This document shows positions 24,372-33,046 of a stretch of 64,000 nt of DNA, piece after piece (the first letter of the stretch is position 1; each line of letters begins with the position of its first letter). Location of the stretch: assembly GCF_000620625.1 (NCBI RefSeq), contig NZ_JIAW01000025.1, forward strand, positions 1-64,000, written 5' to 3'. Origin of the DNA: Mycobacterium sp. URHB0044 (GTDB lineage Bacteria; Actinomycetota; Actinomycetes; Mycobacteriales; Mycobacteriaceae). Made by a program: the position numbers and the translations under genes. Under the pieces are notes generated by a model that saw nothing but the letters and a program-made list of their open reading frames with translations, searched no databases and was not told where the DNA came from.

Positions 24372-25207
24372 GGCCCAGAATCGTTCAGACCGACGGACAA
24401 ATCGGCTTCTACTGGGCGACGCCCGACGGTGTCGCCACGACCTTGGCCGAGCTGGTCGTCGGCGATGACGAGGCCGACCGGCTGGTGGCGACCCATCTCG
24501 AGGCGCTCGACGACGCGTTGATCATCGCCGCTGCGCAGTTCGGGGAACTGCTCGGCGGCGGCAAGCACCCAGATCCCCGCGAACGCGAGGATCTGGTGGC
24601 GCTACATCGTTGCCTGGATCACTTGGTGCGTGATTACGCGTCGGGCGCCGAGATCGCCGCCATCGTCCCCGACCTGCGGGCGGGCAAGATCATCGGGACC
24701 GCTGCGCTGTTCTCGATTTGCGCGCGTCAGCCCGTTGGCCTGCTCGGCCCGGCGCCGTTCGACGGTGAACTCGCCGAACCGTCCCTCGGCGTCCTCAGTG
24801 GATTCGGGCAGATGGTCCTCGTCGACCCGGAGGAACCGTGGCGCGGTGGCCGGTGGATCCTGAAATCGGAAACCGGCCAACGGTACCCACTCACGCTGTC
24901 GATGATGCTGTTCGATAGCTCAGGGGTGAACAAGGACTCCGCCAGACGCGAACACGGCGAGGTGATCGACGGCTGCGTCGCGGCCGCGTCCGCTACTGAT
25001 GCCGATCCCTTCGCCGTAGCATGTGCACTCGACTGGCTGCTCTACGACTGGCTGATGGCACACCGCGAGGATCCCGACAGCGCCGCCATCGAGATCCCAA
25101 AGGGCCACGAGTCCGATGCCGTGATGATCGTGCGCGCGGCATCCGAATCGGTGCGCTCGCGCGCCCGGGTCGACCCAGGACTCGCATCACCGATTCGCGC
25201 CGGCTGA
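24368..25207 (+). CDS. Uncharacterised last gene of the huc operon (279 aa)
   Basis: I do not recognise a named family. Visible segments are an N-terminal beta block (RIVQTDGQIGFYWATPDGVA), a helical acidic region with a GELLGGGKHPDPRERED turn, and a C-terminal helical region with FAVACALDWLLYDWLMAHRE. There are no cysteine clusters, nucleotide-binding loops or membrane segments. It starts within the stop of the preceding gene (ATGA). It ends only 7 bases from the convergent lipoprotein gene, with no visible terminator between. Confidence 0.82.
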   Translation: MRPRIVQTDGQIGFYWATPDGVATTLAELVVGDDEADRLVATHLEALDDALIIAAAQFGELLGGGKHPDPREREDLVALHRCLDHLVRDYASGAEIAAIVPDLRAGKIIGTAALFSICARQPVGLLGPAPFDGELAEPSLGVLSGFGQMVLVDPEEPWRGGRWILKSETGQRYPLTLSMMLFDSSGVNKDSARREHGEVIDGCVAAASATDADPFAVACALDWLLYDWLMAHREDPDSAAIEIPKGHESDAVMIVRAASESVRSRARVDPGLASPIRAG

Positions 25208-25214
25208 GGCGAAC

Positions 25215-25679
25215 TCACTTCACGATCGTGTACGTGAAGTCGTACTCCGTTCCCTCCGGATTCCGGGCGTGCAAGGCCATTTCGCCGCGGGCCTGCTCGA
25301 AATCGCCTGTGCCGCCGGTAATGGCAAGGGTGGAATCCTTCCCATCGTAGAACGGACCCTCCACAGTCAACTGGCCCCCCGGAACCGTCGCGGTCCAGAA
25401 ACACTCATACGCAGAGCCGACCTTCGTGCGGAAGCACACGCCGCTGCTGGTACCCACCTTGTTCACATTGGTCTCGTCATACAGCGGGTTGAGGAAGGCA
25501 AGGATGTCGCCGAGGGAGTCCTTCTCGTCCGGTTTGCCGACGTGTTGCAGCGTGTCCGTTTCGGCATGCTCGACCACGTGCAGCGTCGTCGGCTTCGGAT
25601 CGTCGGGTTTCGCGCATCCGCCGGCTGCGACCACGGTCGCCGACAGCAGCACGAGCATCCAAATCCGTTGCGTCGTCAT
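25215..25679 (-). CDS. Predicted lipoprotein with allene-oxide-cyclase/dirigent-like barrel
   Basis: A 154-residue secreted lipoprotein: signal peptide of about 21 residues (R5, then a hydrophobic WMLVLLSATVVA) and lipobox AGGC with C22 as the lipidated residue. The mature part resembles small allene-oxide-cyclase or dirigent-like beta barrels, seen in GVCFRTKVGSAYECFWTATV, GQLTVEGPFYDG and LAITGGTGDFEQARGEM. It starts within the permease stop codon (ATGA), so it belongs to the ALDH-permease transcript. Function at the cell surface is unknown. Confidence 0.85.
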   Translation of the reverse strand: MTTQRIWMLVLLSATVVAAGGCAKPDDPKPTTLHVVEHAETDTLQHVGKPDEKDSLGDILAFLNPLYDETNVNKVGTSSGVCFRTKVGSAYECFWTATVPGGQLTVEGPFYDGKDSTLAITGGTGDFEQARGEMALHARNPEGTEYDFTYTIVK

Positions 25680-27202
25680 GCGGAATGCCGCGTCGTGTTC
25701 GAGCGCATCATGCGGAGCTTCTCCGCAACCTCGATCGCGTCGCCCTCGCCGACGTCATCGGAATGCTGGTACGGGCGGGCCAGGAGCATGTAGATGAGGC
25801 CGACGCCGACGACGGCGACGAGGCCGATCGCCACGATCCACTTGTCCAGGAACGTTCCGCCGTCCACCGGCTTGAGTAGGAGGATCATCGCCACGACGCC
25901 GTAGCCGAGCGCAGCAATGTTGATGATCATGCCCCACCGCCCGAGATTCCAGTCGCCGGCTGGACGCCAGCCACGGAGTCGCTGTCGCAGGGCGGCCAGT
26001 ACGACGGCCTGGAACGCGATGTAGATGCCCAGCACGGCGAACGCGGTGATGCGCGGCAGCTGATCGGGGAAGGCGTACACGTACACGCAGATGACGATCG
26101 GAATCACGCACGCCACCAGTAGCGCATTCGCGGGAACCGCGTGCCGCTCGGACATCTTCGACAGCCACGTGCTGCCAGGCAACATCTTGTCCCGGGCGAA
26201 CGCGAAGATCAGCCGGCTACCGGCGGCCTGCAGTGACAGGACGCACGATACGAACGCGGTAATCGCTATGCACAGGAACAACTTCGCGCCGATGTGGCCG
26301 AGCGAACTCTCCAGGATGGAGGGGATCGGATCGGGATCGTTGCCGCTGACGATGTCTTGGAGGTTCGGCGCCGCGAGCACGTACCCGACATAGGACATGA
26401 GGCTGGAAACGCCACCGACGAGGATGGTCAGCATCATCGCCCGGGGGATGCGGCGTGTCGGGTTGTCGACCTCTTCTGCGACGTCACCACACGCCTCGAA
26501 ACCGTAGAACAGGAACAGACCGCTCAGCGCAGCACCCAAGAAGGTAAGGAAATACGATTGGCTGCCGCCGGCGCCCATCGAGTCGAAGAACACCGAGAAC
26601 GAGTTGACCCGTTTGAAGATGAGCAGATACAGGCCCAGCGCGATGACACCTATGAGCTCGGCGCCAAGACCGATCTGTGCCACCCGCGCCAGGGTGCGGG
26701 TGCCGGTGAAGTTGAATGCCAAGGCCAACAACAGCAACGCCACCGCGGTGGCAAGGCCAACCTCCTTGCTGAAGGTCATCCCAAAGAGGGAGGCGACGAA
26801 ACTACCGCCGAACTCCGCGACCGCAGTCACCGTGACGATGACCGCCCACACGTACACCCAGGACACCATCCATGCGTACCTTCGGCCCCACAGCCGTCGG
26901 GTCCACGGGTAGATCCCCCCGGCGATGGGGTATTGCGAAACCACTTCGCCGAAGATGAGCGCCACCAGGAATTGACCGCATCCGACGATGATGATCCACC
27001 ACAAGGATGGTGGACCGCCGAGCGAAAGGCTGTAGGCGAACAACGAATACACACCGACGAGCGGTGAGAGGTAGGTGAAGCCGAGCGCCAGGTTCGACCA
27101 CAAGCTCATCGACCGGTGAAAGTCCGTGCCCGTGTAACCGAGAGCTTCCAGGTGAGCGCTCTCGTTGTCGACCGAGGATTGGGGGGTTGTCAGATCCGAC
27201 AT
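25676..27202 (-). CDS. APC-superfamily amino acid/amine permease
   Basis: A 508-residue inner-membrane transporter with about 12 hydrophobic segments. It has the AAT/APC-type start SLWSNLALGFTYLSPLVGVY, the GGIYPWTRRLWG loop and the conserved FLFYGFEACGDVAEEVDNPTRRIPRAM block. The start is the ATG at 27202 overlapping the aldehyde dehydrogenase stop. Coupling to a gamma-aminobutyraldehyde-type dehydrogenase suggests uptake of a polyamine, GABA or related omega-amino compound; the exact substrate is not readable. Confidence 0.93.
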   Translation of the reverse strand: MSDLTTPQSSVDNESAHLEALGYTGTDFHRSMSLWSNLALGFTYLSPLVGVYSLFAYSLSLGGPPSLWWIIIVGCGQFLVALIFGEVVSQYPIAGGIYPWTRRLWGRRYAWMVSWVYVWAVIVTVTAVAEFGGSFVASLFGMTFSKEVGLATAVALLLLALAFNFTGTRTLARVAQIGLGAELIGVIALGLYLLIFKRVNSFSVFFDSMGAGGSQSYFLTFLGAALSGLFLFYGFEACGDVAEEVDNPTRRIPRAMMLTILVGGVSSLMSYVGYVLAAPNLQDIVSGNDPDPIPSILESSLGHIGAKLFLCIAITAFVSCVLSLQAAGSRLIFAFARDKMLPGSTWLSKMSERHAVPANALLVACVIPIVICVYVYAFPDQLPRITAFAVLGIYIAFQAVVLAALRQRLRGWRPAGDWNLGRWGMIINIAALGYGVVAMILLLKPVDGGTFLDKWIVAIGLVAVVGVGLIYMLLARPYQHSDDVGEGDAIEVAEKLRMMRSNTTRHSA

Positions 27203-28656
27203 CAGTGCTGACCACCTTCGAAGCCGTGGTACTGCATGACGTGTTTGATACGGGTGTAGTCCTCCAACCCATACATGGACAGATCCTTTCCATAACCGGA
27301 CTGCTTGAATCCCCCGTGCGGCATCTCCGCCACCAGCGGAATGTGCGTATTGATCCACACGCAACCGAAGTCCAGACGAGCTGACATTCGCGTCGCCGTG
27401 TCGACGTTCTTGGTCCACACCGACGACGCGAGCCCGTAGACGGTGCCGTTGGCGAAGGCGAGAGCTTCTTCTTCGTCGACGAACGACTGAGCCGTCATCA
27501 CCGGACCGAAGATCTCGGTTTGAATCAACTCGTCGGTCTGCTGCAGGTCGGCGATCAGTGTGGGTTCGTAGAAGTAGCCGACGTCGTCCTTTTGCCGACC
27601 GCCTGCGAGAACTCGAGCATGATCGGGTGCGCGCGAAACGAGTCCGGAGACGTGGTTGAGTTGATTCGCGTTGTTCACAGGGCCAAACAGGATTTCGTCG
27701 TCGTGCGGGTCATAACCCGTCTTGGTGTTGGCCACCGATTCCGCCATCGCCGAGAGGAATTCGTCGTACACGCCGTCCTGGATGACGAGCCTCGTGGCGG
27801 CGGTGCAGTCTTGGCCTGCGTTGAAATACCCTGCCGCAGTGAGACCTTCCACGGCCGATTCGATGTCGACGTCGTTGAAGATCAGCACCGGAGCCTTGCC
27901 ACCGAGCTCGAGATGTGCGCGCTTGACGGTATTGGCCGCACTGGCCGCCACAGCGATGCCTGCGCGGGTTGAGCCGGTGATGGAAACCAGTTGCGGCACG
28001 GGGTGAGCCACAAGCGCCGCACCGGTGTCGCGATCGCCGCAGACCAGATTGCACACGCCAGGAGGGAAGATCTCCTGCATCTTCTCGACCATCCAGAACG
28101 ACGAAGCTGGCGTGGTATCAGAAGGTTTGAGCACGACCGTACAGCCCGCGGCCAGCGCGGGCGCGAACTTCCACACCGACATCATCATCGGGTAGTTCCA
28201 CGGCGCCACCTGGCCGACGGGCCCAATCGGTTCCCGACGAATCGACGACGTGTGCCCGCGCATGTACTCGCCCTGGGAACGGCCTTCGAGTACCCGCGCC
28301 CCTCCCGCGAAGAACCGGATCTGATCGATCATCGCCGGGATCTCTTCGGACATCGTGAGCGACAGGGGTTTACCCGTATTCTCGCTCTCGATCGCGACGA
28401 GCTCTTCGGCACCTTCTTCGATCACGTCCGCCAGCTTCAGCAGTGCACGCTGCCGCTCGCTCGGAGTGAACCAACGCCACGTCTCGAACGCTGACGCGGC
28501 TGCACGGTATGCATCGTCCACGTCCTTCGGAGAGGAGTTGGGCGCCGATGCATACACCTCGCCGGTCGATGGGTTGATGATGTCCATCATCTGGCCGTCG
28601 GCGGCGGCCTGGATCTCACCGCCGATGATGTTGTGGAACGTCTTCTTGTCGACCAC
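27202..28656 (-). CDS. Aldehyde dehydrogenase, gamma-aminobutyraldehyde dehydrogenase-like
   Basis: NAD(P)-dependent oxidation of an aldehyde to its acid. 484 residues with the catalytic motif NAGQDCTAATRL (active cysteine), general base region LELGGKAP and cofactor motif SITGSTRAG. NAGQDCTA is typical of aminobutyraldehyde dehydrogenases (PatD/Prr type) acting after putrescine deamination. A GTG start follows a GGAGGA box by 9 bases. The operon order ALDH-permease-lipoprotein supports amine catabolism. Confidence 0.93.
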   Translation of the reverse strand: MVDKKTFHNIIGGEIQAAADGQMMDIINPSTGEVYASAPNSSPKDVDDAYRAAASAFETWRWFTPSERQRALLKLADVIEEGAEELVAIESENTGKPLSLTMSEEIPAMIDQIRFFAGGARVLEGRSQGEYMRGHTSSIRREPIGPVGQVAPWNYPMMMSVWKFAPALAAGCTVVLKPSDTTPASSFWMVEKMQEIFPPGVCNLVCGDRDTGAALVAHPVPQLVSITGSTRAGIAVAASAANTVKRAHLELGGKAPVLIFNDVDIESAVEGLTAAGYFNAGQDCTAATRLVIQDGVYDEFLSAMAESVANTKTGYDPHDDEILFGPVNNANQLNHVSGLVSRAPDHARVLAGGRQKDDVGYFYEPTLIADLQQTDELIQTEIFGPVMTAQSFVDEEEALAFANGTVYGLASSVWTKNVDTATRMSARLDFGCVWINTHIPLVAEMPHGGFKQSGYGKDLSMYGLEDYTRIKHVMQYHGFEGGQH

Positions 28657-28814
28657 GTGGATACGTCCTCCGTTGGATATTCAGGCTGAATGGAGGGAGT
28701 TTGGGTTTAGTCAGAATGTGACGGCCGTCGCCCCGGTCGGCCAAGTATGCGGTAGGGAGCACCCCCGTCCACCTGCCAGAATGTCGCGCCGAGGTGCAAC
28801 GACGCGCCATTTTG

Positions 28815-28833
28815 TCCATGGCTAGGCCATGGA
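28815..28833. promoter_or_regulatory. Perfect 19-bp palindrome upstream of the aldehyde dehydrogenase gene
   Basis: Arms TCCATGGC (28815-28822) and GCCATGGA (28826-28833) flank TAG. It sits in the 195-base gap between the upstream serine hydrolase gene and the aldehyde dehydrogenase start, and a TTGTCCA half-site overlaps its left arm. The TTGTCC and GGCCATGG elements recur in the pucR/whiB control region, so it could be an operator in the same network. It could instead act as a terminator stem for the hydrolase gene. Confidence 0.5.
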
Positions 28834-28851
28834 GTGCCGTTTCACGTCACA

Positions 28852-30093
28852 TCACGGCTCGTCGAGCGCGGCTGCCAGTGCCCCGCAGGCACGCAGGGTT
28901 GCCGCCAGGTAAACCGGGTTCTGCGCCTGCGGCCACGACGACATCTTGGCCACGACGGTGCGGGACGCGCGGTCGACGTAGACCAGCTGGCCGTGAATCC
29001 CCAAGCAGAGCAACACCGGACCGGTTGCGGCTTCGAAGAACCAGAACTGGTTGCGGTACCAACCGCCAGGCAGCATCAGCGCGTTGTCCGTGCGCGCGAA
29101 GACTTGCCGCACGTCTTGCGGCGGGGCGAATGCGTCGGCCAGCCACTGCGCGGGGACAACTCGTCGGTCGTCGACCATGCCGTCGTCGAGCAACATCTGG
29201 CCGAATCTGCCCAGGTCACGCAGGGTTGTCGAAACTCCCCCATCGTGCACCGCAGTACCGACGGAATCGCACGTGACGTCGGCGTCGTACTCGGCACCCA
29301 GCGGTTTCCACAGCAGTTCTGAGATCAAGTCAGACATCCGCCGGCCCGCCACCCTCTCGCAGATCCAACCGAGCATGTCCGTGTCACACGATCGGTACAC
29401 GAAGCCGCCACCGTGCGGACCGGACGTTCCGATGCCGGTCAAGTAGGCATACGCACCACACGGGTCCCCATCGAGCCGAGGTGCCCATCCCATCGAACGT
29501 TCCATGGCCCTGACCTCGGAATCGCTGGCTGCGTACGTCTCCCGGAACATGACACCGGTGCGCATGTCGAGCACGTCTCGAACGGTCGCCCCGTGGTACC
29601 CGCAGTCGTCGACTTCGGGCACGCAGTCGGCCACGTTGGCTGACGGGTCGAGCTGACCGCGGTCCACCAGTACGCCGGCCACGCAACCGACGATGGACTT
29701 CGATATCGACATGACGAGATGTGGTGTGCGCGCGGTCATGCCATCGACGTACTGCTCGTGCACGACAGTGCCATCGTGAATTACCAGCACCGCGTCGGTG
29801 AACGTGGCGTCGAAGACTTTGCCGACCGTCGACGGTCCATCAGCCAGGACGACCGCGGTATCGCCGACCTCCAACGCGCCGGTGGTTAGTAGCCGCTGCC
29901 GAGCACCCGCTGAAATCAATTGCGTCGGAATGATTTCACGCATGTGCCGAAACGACCACCTCAGATGCGGCGGTTGCTGCCAATTCGACACGTTGACCTG
30001 CAGCGGCGCCTTCGGCGGGAACCCGCTCATCATTTCTGCGCCCGCGTCTGGCGCGCTCGCTGGAACGTCGATGTCTTTTGGCATGCCGCGCAT
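28852..30093 (-). CDS. Beta-lactamase-fold serine hydrolase (NylB/6-aminohexanoate-dimer hydrolase-like), copy 1
   Basis: A 413-residue class C beta-lactamase-fold hydrolase. The catalytic S-x-x-K is S129-I-S-K132, the tyrosine motif is Y-R-S in FVYRSCDTD, and the protein ends with the family block GGWYRNQFWF and CLGIHGQLVYVD. Nearest known relatives are 6-aminohexanoate-dimer hydrolases (NylB), which open amide bonds of short omega-amino-acid oligomers; many homologues are esterases. No signal peptide. It is divergent, 74 bases from a paralogue, in a neighbourhood of omega-amino-acid catabolism. Confidence 0.92.
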   Translation of the reverse strand: MRGMPKDIDVPASAPDAGAEMMSGFPPKAPLQVNVSNWQQPPHLRWSFRHMREIIPTQLISAGARQRLLTTGALEVGDTAVVLADGPSTVGKVFDATFTDAVLVIHDGTVVHEQYVDGMTARTPHLVMSISKSIVGCVAGVLVDRGQLDPSANVADCVPEVDDCGYHGATVRDVLDMRTGVMFRETYAASDSEVRAMERSMGWAPRLDGDPCGAYAYLTGIGTSGPHGGGFVYRSCDTDMLGWICERVAGRRMSDLISELLWKPLGAEYDADVTCDSVGTAVHDGGVSTTLRDLGRFGQMLLDDGMVDDRRVVPAQWLADAFAPPQDVRQVFARTDNALMLPGGWYRNQFWFFEAATGPVLLCLGIHGQLVYVDRASRTVVAKMSSWPQAQNPVYLAATLRACGALAAALDEP

Positions 30094-30167
30094 CGTATCT
30101 GGTGCGAGGAACCCTCTTGGAACGCTTGCCCTTGTGAAATCCGTGGGATCGCTTATGATCTGCGGCC

Positions 30168-31442
30168 ATGGCCCAAGGCGGCGAAAGATCGGCTTCTGCC
30201 GACGGGGTCACGGCGTACAACTGGCGGCTGCCACCCTACAACCGCTGGGCCTTCTGGCGCGTGAAGGACATCCTGCCGACCACGCGAGTGGCAGCTCCGA
30301 CGACGGCACGTGGATTCCATCCAGCACCCGATGGCCTGGCGAGTCCATTGGCGCAAACGGTGCTTCGCGTCGACGGGACCGAATCGACGGTTGGGCGGGT
30401 TCTGGCCGACACGTATACCGACGCCTTCGTCGTACTCCATGACGGAGCGTTGGTTGCGGAGTGGTACTGCGACGAAGGCACGCATGCGCGCACCCATGCG
30501 CTGATGTCCGTGACGAAGTCGATCGTCAGCTGTGTGGCGGCCGCGTTGGTCGATCAACGGGTGCTCGACACGAGCGCTCCTGTGAGCGCCTACATTCCGG
30601 AACTCGCGCGCAGCGGCTACGGCGGAGCGACGGTCTCACAGGTACTCGACATGCGCAGCGGCGTCCGGTTCGGCGAGGACTACACCGATCCCACGTCCGA
30701 GGTCCGGCAGCTAGCACTGTCTGAGTCGGGAATCTATCCCTACCTGACGGGTCTTCGGGCAGAGGCAGCCCACGGTGAGAGGTTCCTGTACCGCTCGGCC
30801 GAGACCGACGTCGCAGGATGGGTCTGCGAACGCGTGGCCGGCCTGCCCATGGCCGAGTTGATGTCGACACTGATCTGGCAGCCGATGGGTGCGGAGTTCG
30901 ACGCCGAGATCCTCACTGATCCGAAGGGCACTGCGTACCACGACGGTGGACTCTGCGCCACGGCTCGTGACGTCGCTCGTTTCGGTCAGCTACTCCTTGA
31001 CGGCGGCACGGCGGTAGATGGTGCCGGCGAAGTCCGTACCGTGCTCGGACCGGCTTGGCTGCGTGAGTCGTCCACGGCGGACGCGAAGTCCCGCGCACTC
31101 TTCGCCGACTCTCCCGCCGGGACGTCGCTGCCCGGTGGTTGGTACCGCAACCAGTTCTGGTTTCGACCCGGCAGATTCGGAGATGTTCTGCTGTGTCTGG
31201 GGATCCATGGCCAGATGGTCCATGTCAGCCGGCGCACCCGCACGGTGTGCGTGAAGTTCTCGACCTGGCCCGAGCCGCAGAACCCCCGTTTCCTAGAGGA
31301 CACGCTGCGCGCATTCGACAACATCGGCGGCGCACTGAGTGGCCACGACCAGGCGGGCGAACACCGATTGCCGCCCGGCATCGCCTCCGGATTGAAGCGC
31401 CACGGCGTCGTTGACCGGGCGCCGAAGTTTCGAGATGTGTAA
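30168..31442 (+). CDS. Beta-lactamase-fold serine hydrolase (NylB-like), copy 2
   Basis: A 424-residue paralogue of the divergent neighbour. Catalytic S114-V-T-K117, tyrosine motif Y-R-S in FLYRSAETD, and the shared C-terminal blocks GGWYRNQFWF and CLGIHGQMVHVS. N-terminal 45 residues (YNWRLPPYNRWAFWRVKDIL) carry an alignable aromatic segment found also in copy 1 (NWQQPPHLRWSFRHMREIIP). The two copies are clearly diverged, so they may have different substrates. It lies 75 bases ahead of the ATP-grasp gene on the same strand. Confidence 0.92.
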   Translation: MAQGGERSASADGVTAYNWRLPPYNRWAFWRVKDILPTTRVAAPTTARGFHPAPDGLASPLAQTVLRVDGTESTVGRVLADTYTDAFVVLHDGALVAEWYCDEGTHARTHALMSVTKSIVSCVAAALVDQRVLDTSAPVSAYIPELARSGYGGATVSQVLDMRSGVRFGEDYTDPTSEVRQLALSESGIYPYLTGLRAEAAHGERFLYRSAETDVAGWVCERVAGLPMAELMSTLIWQPMGAEFDAEILTDPKGTAYHDGGLCATARDVARFGQLLLDGGTAVDGAGEVRTVLGPAWLRESSTADAKSRALFADSPAGTSLPGGWYRNQFWFRPGRFGDVLLCLGIHGQMVHVSRRTRTVCVKFSTWPEPQNPRFLEDTLRAFDNIGGALSGHDQAGEHRLPPGIASGLKRHGVVDRAPKFRDV

Positions 31443-31517
31443 GTGAATTGCGCTGTCGTTCTTTGGATTCTACGAACAATCCTTCAGATCCGTCCCACCA
31501 CCATAGAGGAGACACCA

Positions 31518-33035
31518 ATGACCGAACCGAAGGCTCGAGCGCCGCGTCGCCGGCGTGCTGCCGCCCCCCGGAAGTCGCGACTGGCACTGCCGTTTTCGCG
31601 CACGTCGTTGAGCGGGATCGCGGAAATCCGGACCTTCTTCCGGACCAATGAGCAGCCGATCTACTTCTTCGGGCCGACGGCATTTAATCTGCTGGGAATC
31701 GACCGTTGGGTGCGAAACTTCCGCTACATCACCTACTTCGATTCGTGGGATGGCGGTCATCCGCGCGTCTTCAGTCCGAAGAACAAGCCCTACGTCGAGT
31801 TCGAGTCGAGCGAAGACATCACCAACTACTTGCTGCGCGACCCGGAAGTGCAGGCATACATCAAGAAGCGCGGCGGCAATCCGATGGTGGCCATGGTCTT
31901 CTTCAACGAAGAGACCGAGGAGATCTGCGCCGAACTCGGCTACAACCTCATTCTGCCTCCCCATTCGCTACGCCAGCGCCTGGATTCGAAGATCGTGACC
32001 ACGCAACTCGGCAACGAGGCAGGTGCCCCCTCCGTGCCGAACGTCATTGGTGTGGCAAGCACTTACGCCGAGCTCACCGCATTGGCAGCCGAGCACGGCC
32101 TTGGCACTGACCTCGTGGTGCAGACGCCATACGGCGACTCGGGCAAGACGACGTTCTTCATCAAGTCGCGGGAAGGGTGGGACAAGGACGCCGACGACAT
32201 CATCGGCCACGACCTGAAGGTCATGAAGCGGATCAACAACAAGGCCGCCGCGGTCGAAGCCTGCATCACCCGGCACGGCACCATCGTCGGTCCATTCATG
32301 ACCGACCTCACCGGATACCCAGAACTCACCCCCTACAAGGGCGGATGGTGTGGCAACGACTTGTTCCCGGAGGCGTTGTCCGAGAATCAGCGCGCGACCG
32401 CGATCAGCCACGTCCGCAAGATGGGCGATCGACTGGCAGAGGAGGGCTACCTCGGGTTCCTCGAAGTGGACGTTCTGATCGACCTCGACACCGACGACGT
32501 GTACCTGGGCGAGATCAATCCCCGCATTTCGGGCGCTTCATCGATGACGAACGTGACTGCGGGCGCTTACGCGGACGTTCCGTTGTTCTTGTTCCACCTG
32601 TTGGAGTTCATGGACGTCAAGTACTCGATCAACGTCGAGGAGATCAACGAGCGGTGGCATGACCTTGCCGCGGTGGATGTTTGGTCGCAGTTGATCATGA
32701 AGGAGCCCGTGGATTCGCTCGAGCAGATTCTCAGCAGTCCGCATACCGGCACGTGGCATTTGGGCGAAGACGGCGAGCTCACATTCGCTCAGATCACCAA
32801 CGACTGGCACGACATCACCGGTGAAGACGAGGCATTCTTCCTGCGCGTTTACCAGGCCGGTGATTATCGATTCCGAGGGGCCGATCTCGGCATCTTGGTG
32901 ACCAAGGGGCGGATGCAGACCGCAGACGGCCTGACGCCACGATGCCTCCGCTACATCGATGGCATCCGCGCGCAATACCGCTCGATACCCGTAGCCGATG
33001 CGCCGGCCTTCGCACCGTTCCCTCCGGTCAAGTAG
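31518..33035 (+). CDS. ATP-grasp enzyme, biotin-carboxylase-like
   Basis: A 505-residue ATP-grasp protein. The ATP-binding region includes TPYGDSGKTTFFIKSREGW (about residues 205-223), and the metal/ATP site GFLEVDVLID ... VYLGEINPRISGASSMTN has the typical E...N pair. The first 25 residues are basic and disordered (RAPRRRRAAAPRKSR). Such enzymes join a carboxylate to an amine or thiol through an acyl-phosphate; no biotin carrier is nearby, so a ligase is more likely than a carboxylase. ATG 31518 follows a GAGGAG box. Its product is unknown; an omega-amino-acid adduct is conceivable given the neighbours. Confidence 0.85.
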   Translation: MTEPKARAPRRRRAAAPRKSRLALPFSRTSLSGIAEIRTFFRTNEQPIYFFGPTAFNLLGIDRWVRNFRYITYFDSWDGGHPRVFSPKNKPYVEFESSEDITNYLLRDPEVQAYIKKRGGNPMVAMVFFNEETEEICAELGYNLILPPHSLRQRLDSKIVTTQLGNEAGAPSVPNVIGVASTYAELTALAAEHGLGTDLVVQTPYGDSGKTTFFIKSREGWDKDADDIIGHDLKVMKRINNKAAAVEACITRHGTIVGPFMTDLTGYPELTPYKGGWCGNDLFPEALSENQRATAISHVRKMGDRLAEEGYLGFLEVDVLIDLDTDDVYLGEINPRISGASSMTNVTAGAYADVPLFLFHLLEFMDVKYSINVEEINERWHDLAAVDVWSQLIMKEPVDSLEQILSSPHTGTWHLGEDGELTFAQITNDWHDITGEDEAFFLRVYQAGDYRFRGADLGILVTKGRMQTADGLTPRCLRYIDGIRAQYRSIPVADAPAFAPFPPVK

Positions 33036-33046
33036 GCGCTGCGGCG

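Noticed and set aside
25207..25215. Terminator at the end of the huc operon
   Set aside because: Only 7 bases separate the convergent genes and no stable hairpin is visible; any termination must occur inside the neighbouring gene.
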